DNA of 64,000 bases from Opitutaceae bacterium (GCA_028284235.1 JANQSC010000057.1:20655-84654), one strand, 5' to 3'; shown: positions 46,470 to 54,904, counted from the first letter of the stretch. Program-made: numbers and translations. Notes: generated by a model from the sequence alone, not told the origin.

Positions 46470-48122
46470 ATGGCAAGCAAAGCTCGCGAATTCGACTGCC
46501 TCCTGTTCGGAGGAGGCCTCGCCGGCACCGTCCTCGCGTGGACCTTGTCGCGCGGGGGTCTGAAAGTTGCCGTGATCGACGACCCGACAAAGTCGCGCTG
46601 CTCGATGGTCGCCGCCGGACTCGTCAACCCAATCGGCGGCCGGCGTCTCAACCTCGCCTGGGAAGCGGAGAGCCACATCCCATTCGCCAAAGCATTCTAT
46701 CGCGAAATCGAATCTCTCTCCGGGCAAACTCTCTTTCACGAACGGCCCATCGCCCGGTTCTTCGCCAGCGATGACGAACGCCAACTGTGGAGAGCGAAAG
46801 CCGGAGACCCTCGATACCAACAATGGCTGGCCAATCTCAATTCCGTTCCCTTGCCGCAACTCGAGCAAATCGACAAGCGCGATGGCTTCGCCATTCAATC
46901 CGCCGGATTTGTCGAAATCCCTTCTTTGGTCAATTGGCTACGACAATCGCTCGTAGACTACGGCGCCTATGTCGAAACCGCATTCGACTACAGCGAAATT
47001 CAAATCTCCACCGAAAAAGTCGCCTGGCGACAGTTTGCAGCTCCCATCGCAATCTTCGCCGAAGGCCATCTAGCCACACGAAACCCGTGGTTTTCCTTCA
47101 TCCCCTACAAACCCGCGAAAGGTGTGATCGGTCGCATCAATTCATGTATACAATTTCCAGATACAATCGTAATTAGAAAGCATTTTCTTCTTCCAAAAAC
47201 AGATAATTCGATCACCGTAGGAGCGACATACAATTGGGAAGAACCTGACGACACGCCCGATGCTGACGGCATCCGAGAACTCGAGGAATTCCTATCCGAG
47301 ACCCTTGGTAACGACTGGAGCTGGATCGAAACGCTCGCAGGCGTCCGACCCGCGACCGCCGGAGCAAAGCCCACGGTCGGACCCCACCCCGAATTCCCAA
47401 ACCTCTATTCCTTCAATGGATTTGGAAGCAAAGGAGCGACGCAAATCCCGATTCTCGCGCAAGCCATTTGCGACCATCTCCAAAACCGCTCTCCCCTTCC
47501 TCCAGAGATTCTCCCGGAACGATTCAAAAAACAAGCAAAGTCGAGTCGATGGATTGCCGTCGAAATCGCCAGAAATCGGGTGACCCAGTCCATTCAACCG
47601 GGGGACACGGCGATCGACGCCACAACCGGCAACGGCCACGATACCCTTTGGCTAGCCAAAGCTGTCGGAAAGACCGGGAACGTATTCGCTTTGGACATAC
47701 AGCCTAGGGCATTGGCAATCGCCAAAGAACGATTGCAACGCTCCGATGCGATTGATCAAACAACCTTCATTGAAACCTGCCATTCCCAATTAACCGAATC
47801 AGTGCCATCCAGTTTTACCCCTACTGCAGTCGTATTCAATCTCGGCTACCTGCCTGACGGAAACAAGTCAATCACCACTCAAACCGCGACCACCCTCGAC
47901 GCGCTCAATCAATCGCTTGCTTTATTGAAACCCGGTGGAATCATCAGCGTGGTTGCCTATCCAGGACACGCAGGTGGCGACCACGAGTCCATGGCGCTTA
48001 TAAGCTGGGCCAAGGAACTCGACCCAACCATCTGTCAAACCGACATCGTCACCAACCCGTCAAACCCGTCAACCTCCCCATTCGTGGTCTTCATCGAAAA
48101 AGCAGTTCAGATAACCTCCTAA
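46470..48122 (+). CDS. Fusion: FAD-dependent oxidoreductase (DAO/MnmC1-like) + YtqB/MnmM-type methyltransferase
   Basis: 550 residues. Residues 1-~345 are a DAO-type FAD domain: FDCLLFGGGLAGTVLAWTLS (dinucleotide fold), SRCSMVAAGLVNPIGGRRL, TLAGVRPATAGAKPTVGPHP and FNGFGSKGATQIPILAQAIC near its end. Residues ~365-550 are a class I methyltransferase with the PF06962 (YtqB, rRNA_methylase) signature: IDATTGNGHDTLWLAKAVG, VFNLGYLPDGNKSITTQT and IISVVAYPGHAGGDHESMAL. YtqB was shown to be MnmM, which methylates nm5(s2)U34 of tRNA; a DAO oxidoreductase supplies the preceding step in such bacteria, as domain C1 does in MnmC. The fusion is therefore probably a bifunctional wobble-uridine enzyme. Order is oxidoreductase-methyltransferase, the reverse of MnmC. 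Confidence 0.9.
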   Translation: MASKAREFDCLLFGGGLAGTVLAWTLSRGGLKVAVIDDPTKSRCSMVAAGLVNPIGGRRLNLAWEAESHIPFAKAFYREIESLSGQTLFHERPIARFFASDDERQLWRAKAGDPRYQQWLANLNSVPLPQLEQIDKRDGFAIQSAGFVEIPSLVNWLRQSLVDYGAYVETAFDYSEIQISTEKVAWRQFAAPIAIFAEGHLATRNPWFSFIPYKPAKGVIGRINSCIQFPDTIVIRKHFLLPKTDNSITVGATYNWEEPDDTPDADGIRELEEFLSETLGNDWSWIETLAGVRPATAGAKPTVGPHPEFPNLYSFNGFGSKGATQIPILAQAICDHLQNRSPLPPEILPERFKKQAKSSRWIAVEIARNRVTQSIQPGDTAIDATTGNGHDTLWLAKAVGKTGNVFALDIQPRALAIAKERLQRSDAIDQTTFIETCHSQLTESVPSSFTPTAVVFNLGYLPDGNKSITTQTATTLDALNQSLALLKPGGIISVVAYPGHAGGDHESMALISWAKELDPTICQTDIVTNPSNPSTSPFVVFIEKAVQITS

Positions 48123-48130
48123 CCATACTC

Positions 48131-48232
48131 TTACTCTCAATCATAATCTTAATCCTAATCATACTCTTAATCTAAAAGAGTGGAGGAAGTCGGGAAGACT
48201 AAGAGTAGGATTAAGATTATGATTAGGAGTAA
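48131..48232. repeat. Hexamer-phased long inverted repeat between convergent genes
   Basis: Arms 48131-48156 and 48207-48232 are complementary at 24 of 26 positions. A second arm pair (48163-48172 with 48197-48206) pairs at 9 of 10 after skipping one extra hexamer on the left. Each arm is built of degenerate hexamers of the type ATTAAG/ATTATG/ATTAGG/AGTAGG (complement CTTAAT and so on). It fills the gap between the fusion gene and the convergent polymerase gene and could act as a bidirectional terminator or be a dispersed repeat. Confidence 0.75.
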
Positions 48233-48248
48233 TTGTATAGACCCCTTC

Positions 48249-50447
48249 TCAGGCAAACAAATCCCCTTGGTCCGGGTCTTCCGCAAGCTTGGAATGGAAT
48301 GGCGCGTATCGCTTTCGCCAATCATCGAGCTTCTTCACGTAGTACCTGGGGTCATACGGAGCGCTCTCCTTGTCAAAATGCTCAAGCGGCAACGCCCGCT
48401 GCCAATCCGCAGTCTGGCCTTTCTCCTTTGGGGCAATAAAGTACGATACACGGTCCCCCATTCGGACCGACTCCCCTAGCTTCAAAGCAACCTCCGCGGA
48501 CGCTCTCCGCGGTTTTCCGCCGGCTTCGATCTTCTTTCGGTACGCTTCCGGATTCTGACTCAAAATCTCGGACTTGGCCAGGCGCTCGACTGGGTAGTCG
48601 CCCGCTTCAATAATTGCCTGCACGTCGTTCGCCCGCTCCGCCGGATCCTTATCATCCAATCCGAGGAGGAAACGAATGAGCTTCTGAGTCAAATCCCGAA
48701 GAAACGGCTCCACGCCGCGCGACCGAAGGGCGGAACCGCGGATAATCACCTTCTCGCCCTCCAACAAGGCATAGTTTTTCGCCTTGTAGCAGAACATGGA
48801 CTCGTAGCGCCCGTCGTACTCGAGATCGATTCCTTCGGGCAAATCCGCCTGGGCCCGGGCGAGCAAGGCGTCCGCTTCATCAAAAAAGCCACTCGCCTCA
48901 ACGTAAATCCCGTCCGTATCCGCTTCCAAAGGCGGGCAGCCCGCCTCTTCGAAAAATGCGATAAGCGTTTGCAGGATCTCCCGCCCTTTCGCTGTCACTT
49001 CCGACGCGAGCTCCGCATCGCCGAAGCGAGCTCCGGCAAACCCAAGGTATCCGTAAAACGAATTGATCAGCACCTTGAAACTGTTCTGCCGGGCCGTGTA
49101 CTCGGCCGCCAAACTCGCGTCGTCCGTTTCTTGGGCCAGCTTTTTGAACTTCAAACGATACTCCCTCAGCTCTTGGAGCATCGGAATAAAAACCCCTTCC
49201 GTATCGCGAATCGGATTCCGCCCGATCAGAAGCAAAAGGCTCGGATACAGAGACGCCACGTCAAAATGCAGTACCTTTTTGAATACGCCTTCCTTGAAAC
49301 TGGCGGTGTATCCGCCCGCAAACGAATGCGATTCCCCCGGAAATGGACAGGCCGCGTTCAAGTGAAAATACTTTTCCTGAAACACGAGGTCCACCTTGCT
49401 CGCGGTGCCACGCAAGCACGCCTCCTGCAACGTGGTTGGAAACACTTTCGTCTGCTCGAAATACGTGGGCAAGAGCAGATCCGAAACACCCGCCGTCTCA
49501 CGCAAGTCGTCCTTGAGATAATCGAGAAATCGCTCTCGATCATCGTCGAACATATACTGGATCTCCGAGCCTTCAATGTATACGCGGTCACCTCCATCTT
49601 CTGGAGTCACACCCAAATAGCGAGCGACATCCTTAAGCCCGTAGGACATTAGCTCCCGCTTCGTTATATCGTAAATCTGCGCCAGTAGATACGTATCCAC
49701 AACTGCCCTACCCGGGATATCGCAACGCGGGTAGTCGATCCAGCGTTCCGCCACTCGCAACCGACTGTTTCTAAATTTCGGCTTCTGGCCAAACCGCCCC
49801 CAGTTCAAGGGAGTTTTAAGGAGCTGCGAACGCCGCTTGAGATAGTCGAGATCGAATTTGAAGAGATTGTGTCCCTCAACCACATCCGGATCCCAATCGC
49901 GAAACCGATCGCTCAACTGCTCCAGCAACTCCCTCTCCCCTTCGTCGGTCCTCTCTTCCAAGACCAGTGTATCGAGGTTCGACCCGCACTGCAGGCCAAT
50001 CGCCAAAACTCGATCCTCAGGCCGCTTGGCGTCGCTGAAACCGCCCTTTTCCGAGCAAGCGGTTTCGATATCCAGCTGCATTCTCCGGAGGTTCGAAAAA
50101 CTCATATCTCGGAACAGTCGCCCCTCGATCGAAAGCAAATATTGCTGCTCCAGTTGCCGTATCCAGTCAATGGATCCCGTTCTTCCCTTTTGCTTCACCC
50201 AGTCGCGGTAGTCCTCGATCTCTTCAAACCGGACCAACCGATTGTAGTCGGCTTCGCCCGACAGATCCGTCACCGACGCCCCAACGACCAAATCTTCAAC
50301 CGCGCTCTCCAAAGCCCACACGAACGGCGAGAACCGGGCCGTGTCGCACTTGCGCGGGCCGTCTCCGTTTTCCCACGACTGGTGGGCTTCTCCCTCAGGA
50401 CTAATCCAAACTCCGCAAAGCGAAGGCCCTGCGTCGTCGCCCAACAT
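48249..50447 (-). CDS. Family B DNA polymerase with 3'-5' exonuclease
   Basis: 732 residues. Exonuclease motifs: MQLDIETACSEKGGF (Exo I), VVEGHNLFKFDLDYLKRRS (Exo II) and FLDYLKDDLRETAG (Exo III). Polymerase motif A LHFDVASLYPSLLLLIGRNP, motif B NSFKVLINSFYGYLGFAGAR, motif C LEADTDGIYVEAS with the catalytic DTD. All key residues are kept, so it should be active and proofreading. The C-terminus ends DPDQGDLFA, which resembles the beta-clamp-binding pentapeptide QL(S/D)LF. It is related to E. coli Pol II-type or archaeal-like enzymes by family, but with a much shorter N-terminus. Start ATG overlaps the stop of the small membrane protein (TGATG). Role probably translesion or repair synthesis. 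Confidence 0.93.
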   Translation of the reverse strand: MLGDDAGPSLCGVWISPEGEAHQSWENGDGPRKCDTARFSPFVWALESAVEDLVVGASVTDLSGEADYNRLVRFEEIEDYRDWVKQKGRTGSIDWIRQLEQQYLLSIEGRLFRDMSFSNLRRMQLDIETACSEKGGFSDAKRPEDRVLAIGLQCGSNLDTLVLEERTDEGERELLEQLSDRFRDWDPDVVEGHNLFKFDLDYLKRRSQLLKTPLNWGRFGQKPKFRNSRLRVAERWIDYPRCDIPGRAVVDTYLLAQIYDITKRELMSYGLKDVARYLGVTPEDGGDRVYIEGSEIQYMFDDDRERFLDYLKDDLRETAGVSDLLLPTYFEQTKVFPTTLQEACLRGTASKVDLVFQEKYFHLNAACPFPGESHSFAGGYTASFKEGVFKKVLHFDVASLYPSLLLLIGRNPIRDTEGVFIPMLQELREYRLKFKKLAQETDDASLAAEYTARQNSFKVLINSFYGYLGFAGARFGDAELASEVTAKGREILQTLIAFFEEAGCPPLEADTDGIYVEASGFFDEADALLARAQADLPEGIDLEYDGRYESMFCYKAKNYALLEGEKVIIRGSALRSRGVEPFLRDLTQKLIRFLLGLDDKDPAERANDVQAIIEAGDYPVERLAKSEILSQNPEAYRKKIEAGGKPRRASAEVALKLGESVRMGDRVSYFIAPKEKGQTADWQRALPLEHFDKESAPYDPRYYVKKLDDWRKRYAPFHSKLAEDPDQGDLFA

Positions 50448-50788
50448 CAGAAGGGGCGAAAATAGACCATAAACACCGCTACCGCAACGGCGACGATGAG
50501 CCCCGTTTGGACGAACGATTTAGATTTCTTGTAGGCCATTCCTCCAAGCGCCGAAACAAAGAGCCACGCGAGGATCTTCACGATCACCCAGCCTTGAGCC
50601 CAGTCATTCCCGTGGAGCTTGGACATCAGTCCCGCTCCCGCCACCAAAGCGACCAGCGAAAGGATACCTGTCAGGATAGCCATCATCTTCTTCTTGTGCT
50701 TCTGCGGGTTCGCCGCGATGGCGAAAGTGAATCCAGTCAGCAGCAAGATAGAGAAAACATGTAGGAATTGGTAGATTTTCGGGTCCAT
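50447..50788 (-). CDS. Small four-helix membrane protein
   Basis: 113 residues from the ATG at 50788; an in-frame start at 50812 adds eight residues. Four hydrophobic helices: ILLLTGFTFAIA, MAILTGILSLVALVAGAGLM, VIVKILAWLFVSALGGMAY and LIVAVAVAVFMVYFRPF, separated by short basic loops (QKHKKKM). No recognised family or catalytic motif. Its stop codon overlaps the polymerase start (TGATG), so polymerase translation is coupled to it. The function is unknown; the coupling may only reflect compact gene order. Confidence 0.75.
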   Translation of the reverse strand: MDPKIYQFLHVFSILLLTGFTFAIAANPQKHKKKMMAILTGILSLVALVAGAGLMSKLHGNDWAQGWVIVKILAWLFVSALGGMAYKKSKSFVQTGLIVAVAVAVFMVYFRPF

Positions 50789-51112
50789 TGCCGCGCTATA
50801 TAGCAGGCACAATTCCGTTAGGGCAAACGTTAAAACCGCCTTGTCCCAAATCCACTGCTAACTCAAAAAATCACGCGCCCCACCCCTGTGCCGTACGCCA
50901 AAAGGGCTCTCGGTCCTTGGTATGTCCAAGTGGGCGACATCAAAACAGATTCTGCGGTCCGGTTTACGGCTGAGCATCCTCTATCCGTCACGTCTCCCGT
51001 TAAATTAAGGTAGGCAAAGAGCAGTTATCCAACGCCTCGAACACGGCAGGGCGCGTGATGAGGCCAACCTACCGAGCCACCCCAGAGCGTCAACAGCAAT
51101 GGAGCCCAAATC
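50789..51112. other. 324-bp non-coding spacer
   Basis: No supported gene. The left part must hold the promoter for the membrane protein-polymerase pair; the right part is the 3' region of the proS operon. The palindrome at 51009-51073 is the only clear structure. Confidence 0.5.
51009..51073. repeat. Nested palindromic element with GGTAGG/CCTACC ends
   Basis: GGTAGG (51009-51014) pairs with CCTACC (51068-51073). Nested inside are GCCTC (51034-51038) with GAGGC (51060-51064), and CACG (51042-51045) with CGTG (51054-51057). It lies after the proS operon. The layout suggests a dispersed palindromic repeat, similar in outline to such elements in other Opitutia genomes (from memory). Confidence 0.45.
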
Positions 51113-51625
51113 TCACTTTTCCCGCTTTTTTGACGCTCGCCATAGGTAATACACTCCACGGTACAACCCGATAGCAATCAACAAGTTAGCAATTAAAAAC
51201 CGGTCCGGTAGATGCGTTTTGCCTCCCGCGAAAAACTCGGGCGCAACGATCACTCCGACCGCCGCCAGGGCCACGAGAACATCCCGAAGTCGCTTGGGCG
51301 AGCTCGCTATCCAGCCAAATAAAGCCATCACTAGCCAGACGATTCCCGCCACTATTGAGCCCGTCGCAAATCCCTCGGATGCCGCCCAATCGCCCGACGC
51401 GCGTTTCGCCCAGGCCGCCACGCCGAAGAGGGCTTGGTTGAAAAGAACAAATCCGGAACCCAGAAAACCGAAGAGCTCCCAACTCGCCGGCAATGCGTCA
51501 TCGCCCAGAGGGATTCGCGCCGCGAGCGCGCAGCCAACCGAGCACTGGTTGCTTCCATCCGGGCACGGCCGGCCGCAAACCGAGCAGCGTTTCTCCGACC
51601 GAACCTCTTCGCTCGCCGAACTCAT
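51113..51625 (-). CDS. Membrane protein with N-terminal cysteine-rich (zinc-ribbon-like) motif
   Basis: 170 residues. The first ~40 residues carry RCSVCGRPCPDGSNQCSVGC, with Cys pairs spaced like a small zinc ribbon. Three or four hydrophobic helices follow (LFGFLGSGFVLFNQALFGVA, SIVAGIVWLVMALFGWI, VLVALAAVGVIVAPEFF, FLIANLLIAIGLYRGVYYLW), and the end is basic (RASKKREK). No family recognised. It is the last gene of a coupled operon: its ATG overlaps the stop of the DUF2017-like gene (ATGA). Position behind proS and clpS suggests a link with protein quality control at the membrane, but no more can be said. Confidence 0.75.
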   Translation of the reverse strand: MSSASEEVRSEKRCSVCGRPCPDGSNQCSVGCALAARIPLGDDALPASWELFGFLGSGFVLFNQALFGVAAWAKRASGDWAASEGFATGSIVAGIVWLVMALFGWIASSPKRLRDVLVALAAVGVIVAPEFFAGGKTHLPDRFLIANLLIAIGLYRGVYYLWRASKKREK

Positions 51626-52071
51626 GGATCCATCTGCGAGATAATCAGCTCCTGCAAACTCGCGAACAAGATATACGCGCCGTAGGCTTCCGTTTCCTCC
51701 TCACTCAAATCGTCCCGCTCCAGTTCCCCCCGCTCGAGCGATTCGTCCTCGAAACGGTTCAGGCACAACTCGCGCAGCTTCAAGCGAGCCGCCGCGCAAC
51801 CCCGCAATACGCGATCGACGTCCTCCTCGTCTACTCGAGCCCGACCCGTATCCAGAAAAGTATCATCGAACAAATTAGTTAAGGCAGCCATGTCGGACTG
51901 CTGAGACCCCAAAAGGTCGCTCTGCCAAAAGTCCGTCATCAAGTCGTCGTCGACAGGCGGGCCATTCGGAGCCGCCAACTGGTCTTCCGTGCCGTCAATC
52001 GCCAATCGCGTCCGCTCGATCAGCGGACGCACTGCTTCCGCGTCTAGCCTGAATTCAAGTTGACGACCCAT
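51622..52071 (-). CDS. DUF2017-like protein, ClpS neighbour
   Basis: 149 residues, acidic, soluble and mainly helical. Features: LEFRLDAEAVRPLIERTRLA, LTNLFDDTFLDTGRARVDEE, RVLRGCAAARLKLRELCLNR and an ILFASLQELIISQMD end. In Actinobacteria and some other phyla clpS is followed by a DUF2017 protein of similar size and helix content, and the arrangement here fits that, so I call it DUF2017-like; sequence resemblance alone is weak. Its start overlaps the end of clpS by 17 bp and its stop overlaps the next gene. Function unknown; possibly a partner of ClpS or the Clp protease. Confidence 0.65.
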   Translation of the reverse strand: MGRQLEFRLDAEAVRPLIERTRLAIDGTEDQLAAPNGPPVDDDLMTDFWQSDLLGSQQSDMAALTNLFDDTFLDTGRARVDEEDVDRVLRGCAAARLKLRELCLNRFEDESLERGELERDDLSEEETEAYGAYILFASLQELIISQMDP

Positions 52072-52366
52072 CTTTTTCCAACACTGCGGTTAAATGCCAT
52101 TCCTGCAATTGATACAAATAAGTCTCGGCCTTTTCACGCTCACCCGTCCACACCACGGACCGGCCCAGCTCGTGAACCTCCAGCATGTGCGTTTCCGCTT
52201 CAGATTGGGACATGCCAATGACTCGCTTGAACACCATGGTCACGTACGACATCAGATTCACAGGATCGTTCAAGACGACCACGCTCCAGAGACCCGACAA
52301 CGAAGTCTCGTCCTCGACACTGGCCTCCGGGCTCGAAGAGCCACCTCCCCCGACGAAAGAAACCAT
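52055..52366 (-). CDS. clpS: ATP-dependent Clp protease adaptor ClpS
   Basis: 103 residues from the ATG at 52366, 2 nt after the proS stop; a TTG at 52372 is the alternative start. Delivers N-degron substrates to ClpAP. The ClpS fold is clear: WSVVVLNDPVNLMSYVTMVF (N-degron pocket region with the conserved NDxxN-like start), FKRVIGMSQSEAETHMLEVH and ELGRSVVWTGEREKAETYLY. A Gly/Ser-rich flexible N-terminus precedes it, as in other ClpS. Second gene of the coupled operon proS-clpS-DUF2017-like-membrane protein. Confidence 0.93.
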   Translation of the reverse strand: MVSFVGGGGSSSPEASVEDETSLSGLWSVVVLNDPVNLMSYVTMVFKRVIGMSQSEAETHMLEVHELGRSVVWTGEREKAETYLYQLQEWHLTAVLEKDGSST

Positions 52367-52368
52367 CT

Positions 52369-54138
52369 TCAACCAGTCGTCCGATTTTGTATTTCCGAAA
52401 CCACTACCGACTCCGCTTCGTCGATAGCGATCTTCCGAGCGGATTCTTCATCGCGCCCCTTGAGCTCGACGATTCCCTCCTTGAGGCCGCGTCCTCCAAT
52501 CGTAATTCGCAAAGGAATGCCAATCAAGTCCGCATCCTTGAATTTCACGCCCGGACGCTCGTCGCGATCGTCGATCAACACGTCCGCTCCAGCAGCTTCC
52601 GCAGCTTCACCGATTTTGCGAGCGAGCGACGACGCCTCTTCCATATCGGGATCCAACACTGTAACGACCACGTGATACGGCGCCACATTCCACGGCCACT
52701 TGATTCCGTTCCCGTCACGCGATTGCTCGATCACCGCCTGTACCGTGCGGGAAACGCCAATCCCGTAGCACCCCATCACCGCGGGCTTGGTCTCCTTGTT
52801 CGCGTCGGTGAACTTGGCGCCCCAAGAATCGTTCTCACTGAATTTCGTTCCCAGCTTGAAAATGTGCCCGACTTCGATCGCCCGCGCAATTTTAAGCGGC
52901 TTGCCCGACAAAGGGCACGGCTCGCCTTCTTGCACGATTCGAAAATCGCCGAACGAATCGATGTCTAGATCGCGCTCGACATTCACGTTGCTCAAGTGGA
53001 ACCCGTCCCTGTTCGCTCCGGTAACGCCATTGCCGACAAGGCGAACCGCCTCGTCCGCGTAGACGCCCGCGAGCTGCCCGCGTTCTTTGATCGTTCCTTT
53101 CACGACTCCAAGACTTCCGGGTTTCGCCCCCATCACTTCCACGATCTCATCGGGCGTCGCGGGTCGAACCAAGTCGAATCCCAGCGATCCGAGCTTCGCT
53201 TCCTGCAAGTCGTCGCACCCGCGCAAGACGATAGCGAACAGCTTGCTGTCGCCAACATACAAAAGCGTTTTGAATTGAGCGTCCGCCGCAATCCCATACG
53301 GCTCGCGACTTAGTCCCTTGATCGTCGTCACACCCGGAGTCGCGAACTCCTCTATCTCCGCTTCCGCCGCGATTTCGGAAAACCCTTCCGGAATCAGCCC
53401 GCTCGTCGCTTTTTCCACATTCGCCGCGTATCCACTTTCCTCGCAATACACCACGTCGTCGTCGCCCACTTCGGCGGGAACCATGTACTCGTGCGAAAAC
53501 GCGCCGCCCATGATTCCGGTGTCCGCTTCGACCGAGATAAACGAGAGGCCACAACGCTCGAAAAACCGATCGTAAGCCGTCGCCATGCGTCGATAGGTTT
53601 CCTCTGCACTCTCGTCGTTTTCATCAAAGCTGTATCCATCTTTCATTACGAACTCGCGCGCCCTCATAAGTCCGTAGCGCGGCCGGATCTCGTTTCGAAA
53701 CTTCGTTTGGATCTGGTAGAAAGTCCGCCCCAGATCGCGGTAGCTCGACATTTCCGAACCGACCAAAGGCGTGATCACCTCCTCGTGCGTCGGACCCAAA
53801 ACGTACTGAGGCTCGTCCGGCGCTTTCGCTCCCGCTCCAGCGCTGTCCACTGAATACATGACCTCGCGAACGGCATTCCAGCGCGGACCCGCCTTCCACT
53901 GGTCCGCTGGCAAGACCGCCGGCATCAACAGCTCCACCGCGCCCGCCGCGTTCATTTCCTCGCGGCAAATCTGAGCCACCTTGTCCAGCACCCGTTTCCC
54001 CAACGGCAGATACGCGTACAACCCCGCGCCAATCTTGCGAACCAAACCCGCCCGCAACAGCAGCTTGTGCGACTCGATCTCCGCTTCCGCGGGACTCTCC
54101 TTCAAGGTTGGGATGTAGGTTTTGCTCCAGTATTGCAT
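52369..54138 (-). CDS. proS: Prolyl-tRNA synthetase (bacterial type with INS editing domain)
   Basis: 589 residues. Class II synthetase charging tRNA-Pro. Motif 1 area LLLRAGLVRKIGAGLYAYLP, motif 2 TKFRNEIRPRYGLMRAREFVM, and motif 3 GCYGIGVSRTVQAVIEQSRD. Residues ~230-380 are the INS/YbaK-type cis-editing insertion, containing ALLYVGDSKLF-like strands and RPATPDEIVEVMGAKPGSLG. The anticodon-binding domain closes the protein (YHVVVTVLDPDMEEASSLAR; LIDDRDERPGVKFKDADLIG). First gene of the four-gene coupled operon. Divergent from the unknown protein at 54251, with a 112-bp spacer. Confidence 0.97.
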   Translation of the reverse strand: MQYWSKTYIPTLKESPAEAEIESHKLLLRAGLVRKIGAGLYAYLPLGKRVLDKVAQICREEMNAAGAVELLMPAVLPADQWKAGPRWNAVREVMYSVDSAGAGAKAPDEPQYVLGPTHEEVITPLVGSEMSSYRDLGRTFYQIQTKFRNEIRPRYGLMRAREFVMKDGYSFDENDESAEETYRRMATAYDRFFERCGLSFISVEADTGIMGGAFSHEYMVPAEVGDDDVVYCEESGYAANVEKATSGLIPEGFSEIAAEAEIEEFATPGVTTIKGLSREPYGIAADAQFKTLLYVGDSKLFAIVLRGCDDLQEAKLGSLGFDLVRPATPDEIVEVMGAKPGSLGVVKGTIKERGQLAGVYADEAVRLVGNGVTGANRDGFHLSNVNVERDLDIDSFGDFRIVQEGEPCPLSGKPLKIARAIEVGHIFKLGTKFSENDSWGAKFTDANKETKPAVMGCYGIGVSRTVQAVIEQSRDGNGIKWPWNVAPYHVVVTVLDPDMEEASSLARKIGEAAEAAGADVLIDDRDERPGVKFKDADLIGIPLRITIGGRGLKEGIVELKGRDEESARKIAIDEAESVVVSEIQNRTTG

Positions 54139-54250
54139 GTCAGAAAACCTATCAAATGACCCCCGCGTTTTAACCGCGCAACGAAAAATGAACCCAAATT
54201 AGGGCATTCAGGCTTTAACTCCCAAACAATTCCGATTGGCATGAGCCGGA

Positions 54251-54904
54251 ATGGACAAACCGAGCCCAAATGCCGGCGGGAGCGTTCCGCCGAAACCCGA
54301 AAAGAAGCCATGGCCCATGTGGCCCATCGCGCTCTCGATCCTCTGCTTCATCGTCTTCTACACCTGGGTCCAACTCAACTTCCGCAAACCTGGCCAGCCC
54401 TACGAGCCCAACCAGGCCATGAAAGAGCGGATCGAACGAGCAGCCGAAAAGAACCTATACGACTGGTACAGCCTGCCAGTGGCGCGAACGAACTACGAAG
54501 GAGAACTCGCTCCCCTCGACGCGACTGCGAAGCCGTTCACCGCTCTCGAGAACGAGCTTCCCTCCCAGATTGTCTACTACCTGCCGCGCAAACCCATCCT
54601 CGTCCCGCGTCTCACGCAAATTTGGCGTTTGCCGAATCGGGCTCCAGGTGAGCCCGTCCAAATCGGAATCCGACTCCCCAGCGCTATCGCCACGCATCCC
54701 GACTTCCACCTGACCGCGCTCTATAAAGAGAAGCAGTTAATCCTCCTGCCCGAAATTCGGATCGAGTCCGAGGAGTCGCTCCCCAGCCTCGGCGCCGATA
54801 GCCCCGAAGAAAACGTGTTTTTCGAAATCGGGTCGGAACCGATTGGCGATACCTCGCCCGAGACTTCGCTCTATAGCGCTGGAACGGTCTGGACTTGGAA
54901 CTGA
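54251..54904 (+). CDS. Membrane-anchored protein of unknown function
   Basis: 217 residues. A Pro/Lys-rich cytoplasmic lead (PNAGGSVPPKPEKKPWPMW) is followed by one transmembrane helix (WPIALSILCFIVFYTWVQLN, about residues 25-44) and a ~170-residue outer part with AEKNLYDWYSLPVARTNYEG, QIVYYLPRKPILVPRLTQIW and IGIRLPSAIATHPDFHLTAL. No family recognised. Topology is probably N-in with a periplasmic soluble domain. The 442 bp after it contain no gene, only the palindromic element at 55001-55260 and the leader of argA. Same strand as argA. Confidence 0.7.
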   Translation: MDKPSPNAGGSVPPKPEKKPWPMWPIALSILCFIVFYTWVQLNFRKPGQPYEPNQAMKERIERAAEKNLYDWYSLPVARTNYEGELAPLDATAKPFTALENELPSQIVYYLPRKPILVPRLTQIWRLPNRAPGEPVQIGIRLPSAIATHPDFHLTALYKEKQLILLPEIRIESEESLPSLGADSPEENVFFEIGSEPIGDTSPETSLYSAGTVWTWN

